A DNA stretch of 64,000 nt, from assembly GCA_031213475.1 (NCBI GenBank), contig JARUPZ010000012.1, forward strand, positions 10,188,727-10,252,726. The letters are read 5' to 3'. The notes beneath the pieces were generated by a model that made no database searches, was not told where the DNA came from, and was given only the letters and a program-made list of their open reading frames with translations. Shown one piece after another: positions 1 through 9,472 of this stretch; within the stretch, counting starts at the first letter, position 1, and each line of letters starts with the position of its first letter. The stretch comes from Nereocystis luetkeana (Eukaryota > Sar > Phaeophyceae > Laminariales > Laminariaceae). The translations under genes and the position numbers were made by a program.

Positions 1-1101
1 ACAGCGCCGCGCATCCGCCGTGGATGGTGCCCAAAGGAACGGGGGGGGAGGGGGCAACAGGAGAAGTGGCATAAAGCCCGACCGAGTGAATGCGGAGAGG
101 GGGGGGAACAGGAGGGGTAGAAGGGAAACGGCGGTAGACGAAAGTAGGAAGGAGATGGCAGACAGGGTAGCAAGGCACCAAGTCGACTAGGAAGTAGAAT
201 ATGACCATACTACTAGTGCTACCAACTGGTGCAGCTGGCTCGAACGTGGTCTTCCCTTGTCTTCTCTTTTAGTTTTTTTTTTTTTTTTTTTTGTTTTTTT
301 TTGTTTTTTTTTTTTTTTTTTTTTTTTTTTCTCTCTTGCGCTGACTCTCCGTGATTTTCATTTCATTTTTTCTCTTCCTCTTCCTTTTCTGATTGATAAG
401 CCGTACTCAAGGAGCCGTGTGGCGTGGTTGGAAGACGAACCTGCTCTGCTCGGCTCGTATTGTCTGACGCCAAGGGGCTGGGCATAGTTGACGAACGCAG
501 GGCGGAGACGGCAGTCTGGGTAGCAAGGTACCAGGCGGATTAGCAGGGAGAACCTGGCTATACTACTCGTACCACAAGCTGCTGCCGCCACCTAGAAGGT
601 GCTTTGGGCTTTGGTCTGCCTGTTATTTCCCCTTTGTTATTTTTCCTTGTTACTTTCTCCTTGGTTCTTTGTCTTACTCTGTTCACAAGCAGTGGTGTCT
701 TTTGTTATTTCTTCTTTTTTCCAGCTCGTTCTTTTTCAAGTGTAGGCCACCTCGCCTGCGGGGGGGGGGGCACGACAGATTGTTTCTCTTAGATTTTGCT
801 TTCATTTTTCTTCTTTTTCTTTTTCGACTTGTCTACCTTGTTTTGTTTTCTCTTTGATTGTTTCTTTTCGTTTCACTATTTCATAGATTGCGTATGTCGT
901 GCCTGTCGTATCTAGTATGATGACATGGCTTTGCATTGCCCACTGCAGTTCACACTGCACACGTGGCAACGTAGTATCTCTGTGGCGTAGCTTTGTGACC
1001 ACAGAACTTGTATCTCTTCTAGGATGGAAGAATCGGCACGGACACTGGTTGTGCTGGATGTCGACGGGTAGAAAGAACGGTTTAATGTGAAGAACACACA
1101 C
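1..1101 (+). mobile_element. LINE-A, 3' end of a 5'-truncated copy
   Basis: This stretch matches 18309-19377 almost base for base. It covers the last codons of the LINE-A ORF (stop near 188), a T-rich 3' UTR and the 3' terminus ACGGTTTAATGTGAAG followed by an (AC)n tail near 1092-1106. Homology stops exactly at the tail, so the tail marks the true 3' end. The main differences from the other copy are in homopolymer tracts such as the poly-T at 270-330. The copy probably continues upstream of the window. Near identity suggests both copies moved recently. Confidence 0.9.
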
Positions 1102-1164
1102 ACACATATAGCGCAAGTGCACGTGGCGATCGACCAGTCCTTTTTCGCCCGTGATGACCTACGC

Positions 1165-1280
1165 ATCGGTGTGCGTGTGTTTTCTTCAACTTAAACCGTT
1201 GTTTCAAGCATACCAAGCGACGGGAACAGCACACCCAGTAGCCGTATCGGTTCCTCATCCCACAGAGGTGCAAATGATGT
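1165..1280 (-). mobile_element. LINE-A-like 3' end fragment, diverged
   Basis: Read on the minus strand this resembles the LINE-A terminus: a GTTTAAGTTGAAG-like motif followed by an AC-rich tail, with diverged blocks equivalent to the CCAGTGTCCGTGCCGATTC region of other copies. It lies tail to tail with the copy that ends near 1101. Confidence 0.5.
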
Positions 1281-1544
1281 GTCCAGTGTCCACAAACGAT
1301 ATGACAGAAAAAAACGAAGCCCAGTCAACGATTTAGACACATACCTGGTATCATACAGAGATGAATCCGTCCAACGTCCTAGACTATGAAACAGAAAAAA
1401 CCACATGTAACGATTCATACTATTGAAACAGAATGAACCGAAATATTGTAACCATCAAGCCTACAAGAAAAAAAACCCCAGCCATGAAACGATTAGAAAG
1501 TTCACCGTCCCCTCTCGGCTTACGCCCCTGTTTCCATGGCCCAC

Positions 1545-1882
1545 AATCACTGCTATTTCGTTTTTTTCCAACGTCACTTTTACTCTCCAGGAGGTTTTGC
1601 CCTGAGCGATCTTGCTGGACAAGCCGTGGTCACAGCTGTCCCTTCTCCCCCCCGGTACGCATGTGCCTTCATTTTTATCGCGCATAGGGTTCAGCATTCC
1701 AACTGCTCGCCGATTCCCCCCGAATGCTAACTCACGCTCTCGCGCTTTCCGCTTTTCGATTTTTTCGCAAGAAAAATTGCCTCCGAGTCGGTACGTATGC
1801 CCTCGGTGAGACTCGAACCCACGAAACTGATCTTCGTAGGCACATGGGTGGGTCACCTACCAAACCACCGGCGACGCCGGTA
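1545..1882 (-). mobile_element. SINE-B, tRNA-derived, full-length copy
   Basis: On the minus strand the head near 1882 reads GGTGGTTTGGTAGG (A-box like) followed by GGGTTCGAGTCT (B box), so the head is tRNA-derived. The body carries a block (about 1640-1690) that is shared with the unrelated-headed SINE-A family and ends in an A-rich tail (T-run near 1560). The copy at 44105-44456 is its closest relative in the window. Its position beside the exon at 2046 suggests it sits in an intron or 5' flank of that gene. Confidence 0.75.
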
Positions 1883-2045
1883 TATTGACACATGAAAATC
1901 TCAACGATTAAGACCATAAAACAGAGAAAACCACAATCACGTACCAGGTAACGATTATTATCGTCACCATCCCCCTCCGACCCCCCCCCCCCCCGCCTGC
2001 TGACGCGACCCACGGCTTGTCTTGTCTGAATTAATCAATTTTTAG

Positions 2046-2496
2046 GTTGTGGCTGAAGCGCAGAGCGTGAGCGAGGCCTTGGGTGTCCCGCTGTACCGCG
2101 CCGGCGACAAAATCGCTCCTGATCGAAAGCTGAACAACCTGTCAGAGGAAGAGGACGATCGCCACTGGGACTCCCGCGGGTCTGGCTCGGGGAGTGGAAT
2201 GACCGTCAGTGTTGCCGCGGAAGGGGTGAGCGGTTAAAATGCCATTGCTACGTATTAATAACTGCTATCAATAACTCCGATTAATAGTCTGTATTTAGGT
2301 TTCTCTGTATTTCCGTCGACGATCGCTTCCCATTTCCTCGAGCGGGAAAAGTCGAGATAATAAGCCGCCAGATGCAGAGGCCCGGGGCATCTCGCTGGAA
2401 GGAGGTCGTCAGAGGGACGACGACGCTGACGACCTGCCGCGAGAAGTCACCATGAGAGCTCGAACGTGCTGTGGATGCCAGTCGCCACATATCTAG
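2046..2496 (+). CDS. Host gene of unknown function, last two coding exons
   Basis: Exon a is 2046-2225. It follows an AATTTTTAG acceptor, ends before a GTGAGC donor and encodes 60 codons beginning VVAEAQSVSEALGVPLYR and rich in E, D, S and G. Exon b is 2299-2496. It follows a GTATTTAG acceptor and encodes 65 codons plus TAG, ending TCCGCQSPHI. Both exons are in phase 0, and the intron of 73 bp has good borders, which is why I join them. Earlier exons must lie upstream, either inside the LINE/SINE-filled first 2 kb or outside the window. I do not recognise the protein: it looks largely disordered and charged, with a short cysteine cluster at the C-terminus. The reading frame and splice sites are seen; gene status is inferred. 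Confidence 0.6.
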
Positions 2497-2961
2497 CCGG
2501 CTCCGACCTCGGAAAGCCTCCCTGAGAGGGGGTGCCCACAGCAGTGTTCAGTCTAGTCTAGTGTAGTCTAGTCTAGTCCGATAGTGTTGGCTCATAAAAG
2601 GATAAAAGGGGCAAGCGTTGGGCAATAGACTCACTCCCAGGAGAGGGACGAAACAACACTGTTTAACCCCTGTTTTCCCTCCGGGACGTTTTTCGTGTTT
2701 TTTTTTTTTCGTCCTTTATTTACACCTGTTCCTTTGCTACCCCCCCTCCTCAGGATTTTGTTTTGTTTTTTTCATATATTTCGCTTTTTTTACAGAAAGT
2801 GGTCTGTGACTTCGAGCAGGGTAAGGAAAGAGTGCGATAGAATGCGGCTCGAAGAGGATTTTACCCGGAGACAGGCAGTTTGCATGTCATGACCGAGAGC
2901 TATTAATTGATTTTTGTAGCATGTATGTTGAGAAGGCGAAAGAGGAACTAAAACTAAATAC
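2497..2961. other. Intergenic stretch, possible micro-exon
   Basis: No convincing gene. There is a short TCTAG-rich repeat at 2550-2578, long pyrimidine runs at 2690-2790, and a possible 24-25 bp exon at 2799-2823 between a TTTTTTTACAG acceptor and a GTAAGG donor (would encode KVVCDFEQ). The phase could not be tied to a neighbour, so it is not called as coding. Confidence 0.3.
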
Positions 2962-3153
2962 GATGGTGAAGTTTGTATCCCGAATTACAAATCAAGGAGT
3001 CAAGACAAGGCTCGCAGCGTGACACCGATGGTGAAGTTTGTATCCCGAATTACAAATCAAGGAGTCAAGACAAGGCTCGCAGCGTGATTCCGATGGTGAA
3101 GTTTGTATCCCGAATTACAAATCAAGGAGTCAAGACAAGGCTCGCAGCGTGAT
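2962..3153 (+). repeat. 65-bp tandem repeat, three units
   Basis: Units start at 2962, 3027 and 3092, each beginning GATGGTGAAGTTTGTATCCC and ending near GCTCGCAGCGTGA. The first two units differ only at the last few bases, so the expansion looks recent. The period of 65 is not a multiple of three, which argues against a coding repeat. Confidence 0.9.
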
Positions 3154-3350
3154 ACTACTCGTGCTGTCCATGGCTCGCCCTGTGATGGACGGTTGCCGAG
3201 AGCGCGCTTCTCGACTTTTTTGGTCGACATACCAAACCAGTGCGTAGCTTGGTGCGGGTACATAGCGCTCTGTTCTGCTATCAATAGCATAATAATGTAT
3301 ACTGGTATAACTTTAAAAACATAGCTGGTACCAGGTATCAGGAATTTGAT

Positions 3351-3467
3351 CTATTACGGGGGTCCACAGGTAACAGGACCAAATATTGTTAGTAAAAATC
3401 GTTAAACATATACTGGTAGGTTTTTATGAATACCATAGGTCCTGTTAACTATGGCCCCCCGTAATAG
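3351..3467. mobile_element. MITE-B copy
   Basis: Terminal inverted repeats begin CTATTACGGGGG and end CCCCCGTAATAG. The centre is AT-rich, with the family's AATATTGTTAGTAAAAA block. This copy carries an extra CTGGTA at 3412-3417 compared with other copies. Confidence 0.85.
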
Positions 3468-3544
3468 TATAATGCTGGTATTGCATGAATGGGCGCTGTC
3501 TTCTATAATCCTCCTGCCCCCCCTCCTCCTCCTTTTATGCTTCC

Positions 3545-3580
3545 CCCTTCCTTCGGTTGTTGTTGTTGTTGTTGTTGCTG
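3545..3580 (+). repeat. (GTT)n microsatellite
   Basis: About ten GTT units with one GCT interruption, followed at 3648-3668 by a second short GTT run just upstream of the exon at 3686. It could be the reverse-strand tail of a lost LINE-B copy, but no LINE sequence remains beside it. Confidence 0.7.
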
Positions 3581-3685
3581 TTGTGATACGTGAGCCAGAT
3601 GTGCGATATGGTATTGATGACTCGTTGCCATTATCCACCACCTCAATCCGTGTTGTTGTTGCTGTCGCTGTGCTACTTGGGCCAG

Positions 3686-3952
3686 ATGTGCGAGCTCATC
3701 GAGGTGGACGGATTGTCAGCGTGGATTTATTCGGACGGCGCAGTCGGAGACGAGCACAACCCCGGCCTCATGTACAGAGATTCCTACCCGGGCTCTCCCA
3801 GAAAAATCGTACTCGCCGAGCTGGAATACGCTCAGATTTGGAACGACTTCGACGATTGTGACGTCGCTTTGTGATGTTGGCGGGTTTGACGATTCTTGTC
3901 TTGCGACCGTTTATTTTTCAGTGCCAAGGACGGCTCGTACGAGTACCACTGA
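3686..3952 (+). CDS. Small host gene or terminal exons, unknown function
   Basis: An open frame starts at ATG 3686, directly after a GGGCCAG acceptor-like site, and runs to 3870. It encodes MCELIEVDGLSAWIYSDG and onward, with a compact acidic, aromatic composition and GC-rich third positions. If unspliced it stops at TGA 3872-3874 (62 aa). If a 51-bp intron at 3871-3921 (GTGATG donor, TTTATTTTTCAG acceptor) is removed, it continues in phase for ten more codons, ending KDGSYEYH, and stops at 3950-3952. Whether 3686 is the true start or an internal methionine of a longer spliced gene is unclear. No family was recognised. Confidence 0.5.
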
Positions 3953-4679
3953 TGATCGCGGATACCACTAGGGGCGGTTATCCAGGTCTTCGCACTCGTT
4001 GGCATAACAGCTGCGTGTGAAATGCCGTAGCATCGAATACGAGGATGCCAATCTAGAGCGGGCAACGAGTCGAACCGAGCTTTTGTCCTTGCCGAGCGTA
4101 TTTTATACCAGATGTCCTGGTAATAAACAGTTCGTAGATACTGCCGAAATCAGGTATACGGGTGTATGGTAGGTATCAGGGATATAATTAGCTGTTGCGC
4201 TGGCGCAACATTTTGGTTTAAATAGCCTTTTTCCGCAACAGCCGCGGAAAGCCATGTTGCGCGCAGCGCAACACGCGATTTTGGGTGCGCAACTTTTTTG
4301 GCCGCAGACCCAAAAAATTGTTTCTGCCGCCTTTTTCGTTCGCCGTAGGAGTTTTTTTTTCAGCACTGTTTTTCAAATGCGCCCTTGGCGAAATTGAGCC
4401 CCCCTATTGAATTCGCCTAAGTAAGGCGTTTTTTTCTTTTTATTAAGCCCTTTTTCTAACCAAATAAAATTAGGTTCTCATCCCGTTGCACGCCTTTTCG
4501 AGGTTCGGGAGGCGTTTAAACGCACTGTTGTGTTACTTGGGTTTCGGGCATATATCATATTCGCGCATATATCGCATTTTTTTCACCTCCGGCGGCCCTC
4601 CCGGGGGTGGTTGAGGGGGGGCTTGCGCGCTATAGACACCGGATCACTATAATAATAATATCTCTGGTGGTTTGGTACT
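3953..4679. other. Unassigned stretch downstream of the small gene
   Basis: No supported gene. 4180-4380 holds many GCGCAAC/TTGCGC motifs in both orientations, and 4380-4560 is AT-rich. Nothing here matches the other repeats in the window. Confidence 0.4.
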
Positions 4680-5031
4680 ATTTTTTTTTTTTTTTTTTTT
4701 TTTTCTCGTCCCTATCATTATCCTCGCACATCTTCTTCTCTCTCTCCTTCCAACTCGTAACTCAGATCCGGGGTCACATAGCAGGCTCTTCTCCCCCCTT
4801 CCCGCTACGGTACGTGCCTTCATTTTTATCGCAAGAAGATTTCAGCCTTTTCTTCCCTCGTCGACTCGCATCGAATTGTGCCTACCCACGCTGCAAGGCG
4901 CTCTCAACAATTGAATCCCTTTTTTTATTTTTGCAAATAAAGTCAAAGTCCGACCCTCCTGGGGCTCGAACCCAGGACTCAAACAAGTAGAATTCGAGGT
5001 TAACCACTTGAACCACCGGGGCGACCGGTGC
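4680..5031 (-). mobile_element. SINE-A, tRNA-derived, full length
   Basis: On the minus strand the head near 5031 carries A box TGGTTCAAGTGG and B box GGTTCGAGCCCC, followed by the SINE-A body and a poly-A tail (T-run at 4681-4704). The tRNA-like promoter and the poly-A tail define a SINE mobilised by a LINE. Confidence 0.9.
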
Positions 5032-5149
5032 GTAAGCAAGGCTGTTGTTTTTTATTCTATATTTTACTATTCAGTATTAATAATATAAAATTTGGAAATT
5101 CAGTAAAAATGGGATATAGACGACACGTATTGCGAAGCTTGCAAAGTTG

Positions 5150-5264
5150 AGTACTATTACGGGGGACCATAGTTAATAGGACCAAATATCGTTAGTAAAA
5201 GTGGTAAAATATATAGGTTGTTATGTATACCATAGGTCCTATTAACTATGGTCCCCTGTAATAG
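5150..5264. mobile_element. MITE-B copy
   Basis: CTATTACGGGGGACCATAG at one end and CTATGGTCCCCTGTAATAG at the other, with the family core between. A TACCAGGTA motif sits right at its right edge. Confidence 0.85.
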
Positions 5265-5820
5265 GTACCAGGTATCAACTATGTAATCAGTCGAACTCAC
5301 AGCTGATGTATTTCATCATTTTATAAAATGTACTAGTATGTACGACGGGACGATATTGGGGTTATTACAGATGCTACGCAGACGCATAATGGGGCTATTA
5401 TTTCGTGATACGAGTAGATTATATTAATAGTCTACGAATGTAAACGATATTTATAAAAGTAAAAAATAACACACGTACTCGAATGTGATTCGTATCAGAT
5501 AAGAATGAAGGGGTTTTACCAGATATTTCTATAGGCTTTACAGACTGATTGATTTACGTACACCCACGTACCAGTACGTACTTGCACTCTCGTGTATGAT
5601 TGATACGATAATCGATCCTCGGAGATCAAAATATTGTTGAACTGCTGTAATACGCCGTATCATATTCATTCTGCATTGGCGGCACAGAGTTTCAGGACAG
5701 ACTATTCCAGGTTCCAGGTACAACTCACTACCTGGTACCAGGTATTATTTATTGTTACTATTAATAACATGATAACATGATACGCTCGAAGTAATAGTTT
5801 TCACTTACTCCCTCCTTCCC
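5265..5820. other. AT-rich stretch without a gene
   Basis: No supported coding region. It contains ACCTGGTACCAGGTA at 5726-5741 and scattered TATTAATA motifs. Confidence 0.4.
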
Positions 5821-5826
5821 TTTAGT

Positions 5827-5911
5827 GCTGGAGTCCTGTTTTGGGGGACAAACCAGTCAAAGTCTAAGTGGTTTGTCCCCAAAACGGGACTGCGGTTCTA
5901 AAAGGGTCAAG
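5827..5911. mobile_element. MITE-A copy
   Basis: A palindromic element whose arms are related to CAGTCCCGTTTTGGGGACAA and its reverse complement, ending CTAAAAGGGTCAA. The family consensus ends in TTAA, as in piggyBac-type elements. Confidence 0.75.
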
Positions 5912-5920
5912 ACGAGTAGT

Positions 5921-6188
5921 TTTTTTTTCTGTTTTTGCTCATCCCGTTCATTATCTTCGCACATCTTCTTCTCTCTCTCCTTCCAAACTCGTAACTCAGA
6001 TCCGCGGTCACATATAGCAGGCTCTTCTCCCCCCTTCCCGCTACGGTACGTGCCTTCATTGTTATCGCGAGAAGATTTCAGCCTTTTCTTCCCTCGTCGA
6101 CTCGCATCGAATTGTTGTGCCTACCCACGCTGCAAGGCGCTCTCAACAGTTGAATCCTCTTTTATTTTTATTTTTGCAAATAAAGTCA
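5921..6188 (-). mobile_element. SINE-A, 5'-truncated
   Basis: The body and A-rich tail of SINE-A are present, but the tRNA-like head is missing; homology stops near 6188. This is typical 5' truncation on the minus strand. Confidence 0.85.
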
Positions 6189-6277
6189 ATGTAGTGGTCC
6201 GCAATTCGGAATCGTTTTTCGCACTTTGGAAAATTCTCGCTGAGCGCAAAAGCGCCCCAGCACCCACGTTCTCCACG

Positions 6278-6483
6278 TTTTTTTTTTTTTTTTTTTTTTT
6301 CTGCTCTTCCCATTCATTATCTTCGCCCATCTTCTTCTCTCTTTCCTTCCAACTCGGAATTCAGATCCGGGGTCACATAGCAGGCTCTTCTCCCCCCTTC
6401 CCGCTACGGTACGTGCCTTCATTTTTATCGCGAGAAGGTTTCAGCCTTTTCTTCCCTCGTCGACTCGCATCGAATTGTGCTTA
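6278..6483 (-). mobile_element. SINE-A, 5'-truncated
   Basis: A second truncated copy in the same orientation, with its T-run (the poly-A tail) at 6279-6300 and homology stopping near 6483. The spacer at 6189-6277 is unassigned. Confidence 0.85.
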
Positions 6484-6590
6484 TGGCCTGTTTTGACTCC
6501 GGATTGTGGGGTTTGGGGGCTGGGTGGGGTCTACGCCCGTACGTACCTCCTCCCGCTCTTCGCGCTTCTAGAACCGCACTCCCATATATA

Positions 6591-6660
6591 TGTGGGGACA
6601 ATTCACTCTAAATTTAAGTAGTTTGTCCCCAAAACGGGACTGGGGTCCTAAAAGGGTTAA
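6591..6660. mobile_element. MITE-A, partial copy
   Basis: GTTTGTCCCCAAAACGGGAC followed by CTAAAAGGGTTAA marks one complete arm; the left arm is shortened. Confidence 0.75.
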
Positions 6661-6828
6661 TGAGGTGTTAATAGCTGTACTAGGAAGTGGGAAGAGCTTT
6701 CTGTTATTTATACCCCGCAACCTTTCGCAACAATGCAACAGCCCGACCTCCCGAAAAATCGTCCCCAGACATGGTACGAGTACCTGTACCGCCGGTCCTG
6801 AGTCCCGAGGTATCATCATAGGCAGGTG

Positions 6829-6847
6829 TCCCTAACCCTAACCCTAT
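6829..6847 (+). repeat. Interstitial telomere-like repeat
   Basis: About three CCCTAA units occur in unique-looking DNA. CCCTAA/TTAGGG is a common eukaryotic telomere repeat; its position away from a chromosome end suggests repair-associated insertion or a relic. Confidence 0.8.
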
Positions 6848-6874
6848 CTATTTTTTTATTGAGGTGTTTTTATA

Positions 6875-7271
6875 CTATTACGGGGGACGCCGGTCGCCCC
6901 GGTGGTTCAAGAATTCTACTTGTTTGAGTCCTGGGTTCGAGCCCCAGGTGGGTCGGACTTTGACTTTATTTGCAAAAATATAAAAAAGATTAAATTGTTG
7001 AGAGCGCCTTGCAGCGTGGGTATAGGCACAATTCGATGCGAGTCGACGAGGGAAGAAAAGGCTGAAATCTTCTCGCGATAAAAATGAAGGCACGTACCGT
7101 AGCGGGAAGGGGGGAGAAGAGCCTGCTATGTGACCCCGGATCTGAGTTACGAGTTGGAAGGAAAGAGAGAAGATGTGCGAAGATAATGAATGGGAGAAGA
7201 AAAAAAAAAAAAAAAAAAAAGTTAATAGGACATATTTAACCATTTTTACTAACAATATTTGGTCCTATTAA
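6875..7271. mobile_element. MITE-B copy interrupted by SINE-A
   Basis: The left end CTATTACGGGGGAC lies at 6875-6888 and the remaining MITE-B sequence (GTTAATAGGAC to TTTGGTCCTATTAA) at 7221-7271. Between them lies a complete SINE-A, so the MITE was there first. Confidence 0.8.
6889..7220 (+). mobile_element. SINE-A, full length, nested in MITE-B
   Basis: Head GGTCGCCCCGGTGGTTCAAG, B box GGTTCGAGCCCC at about 6938, the family body, and a poly-A tail of about 23 A at 7198-7220. The intact head and long pure tail suggest a fairly young insertion. Confidence 0.9.
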
Positions 7272-7526
7272 GGCCGGATCTTACGCATTTTTTTTTAGGT
7301 GATTATATGACTGTTTACAGAGGCTTCGGGGTATCTGGTCCCATATCTGATCAGATTTTATCAAAATCACGTCTCATGGGGCCTGTGTGGTGGAAAAAAT
7401 CCGAGATTTCATCACTCCTGAAATTCCATGAAATGATTTTTTTTGGCAACCTTTTCTGATCAACTCTGAAAGTGATAAAATTTGGCTTTGCACAAGACCT
7501 CGGTGGCATTATACGATTTTGTTTAG

Positions 7527-7688
7527 GTTATAGAGTGGGTTCATGACGGGTCACGATGCTACATGCCTGGTTACGCTTGTACACAGCTGGGCTCCAACAC
7601 TTGTGCATCGGGCACCACGGAGAGGGAGGGCATCATTACCTTGGCCACCATCGTGTCCCTTGCGGCCGCCCAGCTGCAGCTGCTCTAG
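7527..7688 (+). CDS. Terminal exon of a host gene, possible GPI-anchored or secreted protein
   Basis: A TTTTGTTTAG acceptor is followed at 7527 by 53 codons and TAG (7686-7688). The peptide starts VIEWVHDGSRCYMPGYACTQ, has three cysteines, and ends in a hydrophobic stretch (REGIITLATIVSLAAAQLQLL minus a residue or two). A short Cys-bearing ectodomain followed by a C-terminal hydrophobic tail is the pattern of a GPI-anchor signal. Upstream exons were not found; the preceding 3 kb is mostly SINEs and MITEs. The same frame stays open for about 70 codons after the TAG, which may be chance or another exon. No family was recognised. Confidence 0.5.
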   Translation, partial: VIEWVHDGSRCYMPGYACTQLGSNTCASGTTEREGIITLATIVSLAAAQLQLL

Positions 7689-8126
7689 GCAAAACAACGT
7701 TGGAAACGAATAGGACGAGACTACAGCAGCAGTAGTATCAAAACAATCAAACGGTATTTTTCTGACTACGACCGCCGCAAGCAGCTCATGCTCCGCGAAG
7801 GCGAGAGCTCCTTGCTGGTCCAGCGACTAGCAAACCCCTTACGCAGCTCCCCAGGGGGTTCCACATTCCGCTGCTTCCTTCGAGGAGCTGGCGGTGAAGG
7901 TTGATCGCCCAACCCGGCGTGAGCGACTCTCGTTCGTGTCGTGGTCCACGTGGAGTTCAAAATGTCGGTTGTGTTGTGTTTTATTAGTTATCCCATAAAA
8001 TAAAACCAAAGTCACGATAAGACGGCACATACATGGCGCACCGACCTGGTGTGGCTTTTTGCCGTAGGAAAATCCGACATCCTGCCTTTTTCAAACACTC
8101 GAAAAAAAAATCGTGAGACCCAGCCT
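7689..8126. other. GC-rich stretch after the terminal exon
   Basis: An open frame on the plus strand (about 7689-7900) includes SDYDRRKQLMLREGES and looks partly coding, but no start or splice border ties it to a gene. It could be 3' UTR of the 7527 exon or the remnant of another exon. Confidence 0.3.
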
Positions 8127-8149
8127 ATAACTATGGTCCCCCGTAATAT
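8127..8149. mobile_element. MITE-B end fragment
   Basis: Only one terminus, AACTATGGTCCCCCGTAATA, is present. Confidence 0.6.
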
Positions 8150-8223
8150 TAATAGTTGTACCAGAGGTGTCTCCTGCAACCGACGCTGGCTGGGTGTCTA
8201 TTTTTTTAATTAAATACCTGGTA

Positions 8224-8320
8224 TTAACCCCTTTAGGACCGCAGTCCCGTTTGGGGACAAAAATACTTGAAATTTGACTGGTTTGTCCCCAGAACGGGAC
8301 TGCGGTTCTAAAAGGGTTAA
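8224..8320. mobile_element. MITE-A, full length with TTAA at both ends
   Basis: TTAACCCCTTTAGGACCGCA at the left and CTAAAAGGGTTAA at the right, with near-perfect inverted arms. TTAA duplications and CCC-starting termini are the hallmark of piggyBac-type elements; assignment of this non-coding element to that superfamily is inferred. Confidence 0.85.
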
Positions 8321-8592
8321 ACCTTTTTTGGGGACTTGAGAGGGCGCCAGCCTTCGTTCTGCTATTACTACTACTGCTGTGCTACTGCTGCAGCTCAAGG
8401 GGAATATTATTTATGCGTTCAATGCCGGACTCCAATGCAAGGCGTAGTAGAAGGAGTTTGGACGATACACGCGTAGCATATACTGGCATATCATAGCATG
8501 AAGTCTGTCGTCGGCTGCACGCGCACACCCTCGTCATGGGGGAGGAATCGTAATACATACATACATGCATAAATACAAACCTGGTATTAATA

Positions 8593-8690
8593 ATAATAGT
8601 ACTTAGAACCCACGAGGGGCCCGAATAAACACGTTTCCGCCTATCTATGTGTACACGCCATGTTTGGTTCTGATTACTGCTATACGGGGG
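8593..8690. mobile_element. MITE-C copy
   Basis: Inverted ends AGAACCCACGAGG and TTTGGTTCTGATTAC enclose a short body. Related copies lie at 9815, 10330 and 10528. Confidence 0.65.
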
Positions 8691-8806
8691 ATGGGGGATC
8701 ATAGTAAATACCAGGTAGGACTTATTATGTAGCAATGCAGCGTAATACATACATACCAGGTATTTTAGTAATACATAGTAAAGTATTATGGGAAATTTTT
8801 GAGACG

Positions 8807-9322
8807 TTATTTCTGTCTTTTTATTTTGTGAGTTTTCGGGCTACAGAAAAGTGTGGGTGAAAATATATAACGTGTATTATGGGTTCTGATTTTTAAAAGT
8901 GGTTTTGTATAGTATTGGTTGATCGTGGCTTCGTCTGAGGTGGGGTCCAACAGCTTGGCTTCGGCCTGTAGCATCTTCATCCAAGTTGATTTTCTGTAGT
9001 CTGGGCGTGGCTTGGCACGTCGCGAGCGTTTTACGGCAGGCGTCTCAGCGTCCTCCTCGTCGTCTTCAAACGTTGCGAAGGCAGCGGCGGCCGCGAGCGT
9101 GGTTTCAGCATCCAAACACGGGAGGATTAGCGCCGGCGACATCGAGTCGCCATCGCTGCTGCTGCTGCTGTTGCTGCTGCTGGTGCTGCTGTTGCTGCTG
9201 CTGGTGCTGCTGTTGCTGCTGCTGCTGCTGGCGGTGCTGCTGCTGCTTCTGTTACTGCTGGTGCCGCTGTTGCAGCTGCTGCTGCCACCGCTAATATTGC
9301 TTCCATGTGAAGGAGAAGCCAT
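8807..9322 (-). CDS. Serine-rich ORF in a TIR element, possible Harbinger-like N-terminus
   Basis: An uninterrupted 171-codon frame runs from ATG 9322 to a stop inside the left inverted repeat. Residues about 10-60 are a Ser/Asn tract encoded by AGC-type triplets. An acidic patch (FEDDEEDAE) and a basic patch (VKRSRRAKPRP) follow, then DYRKSTWMKMLQAEAKLLDP. The RKSTW..ML pattern resembles the region ahead of the catalytic core in PIF/Harbinger-type transposase-related proteins of algae and oomycetes; that is recollection, not a search result. The DDE core is absent, so the reading frame looks truncated by internal deletion or capture. The stop being inside the TIR supports a rearranged element rather than a host gene. 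Confidence 0.5.
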   Translation of the reverse strand: MASPSHGSNISGGSSSCNSGTSSNRSSSSTASSSSSNSSTSSSNSSTSSSNSSSSSDGDSMSPALILPCLDAETTLAAAAAFATFEDDEEDAETPAVKRSRRAKPRPDYRKSTWMKMLQAEAKLLDPTSDEATINQYYTKPLLKIRTHNTRYIFSPTLFCSPKTHKIKRQK

Positions 9323-9472
9323 CTCTCTTTACACAAGCGCCGTAGTTACCGCCCGCCGTCGGCTTGATGCTTTCGCGTGGTGGGTGACGGGTGGCAGGTG
9401 CGCAGGTAGATAGGTGGGCTGGCAGTAGTAGTGAGATGTAGCACCCAAAATACGAAAAATCTCAGTTCTCAG

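Noticed and set aside
257-350. Phe-rich frames over T-runs (also near 2700, 4680, 10900)
   Set aside because: They are translations of homopolymer tracts and LINE or SINE tails.
8986-9413. Plus-strand frames of poly-Cys or poly-Leu
   Set aside because: They are out-of-frame readings of CTG repeats inside the minus-strand serine-rich ORF.
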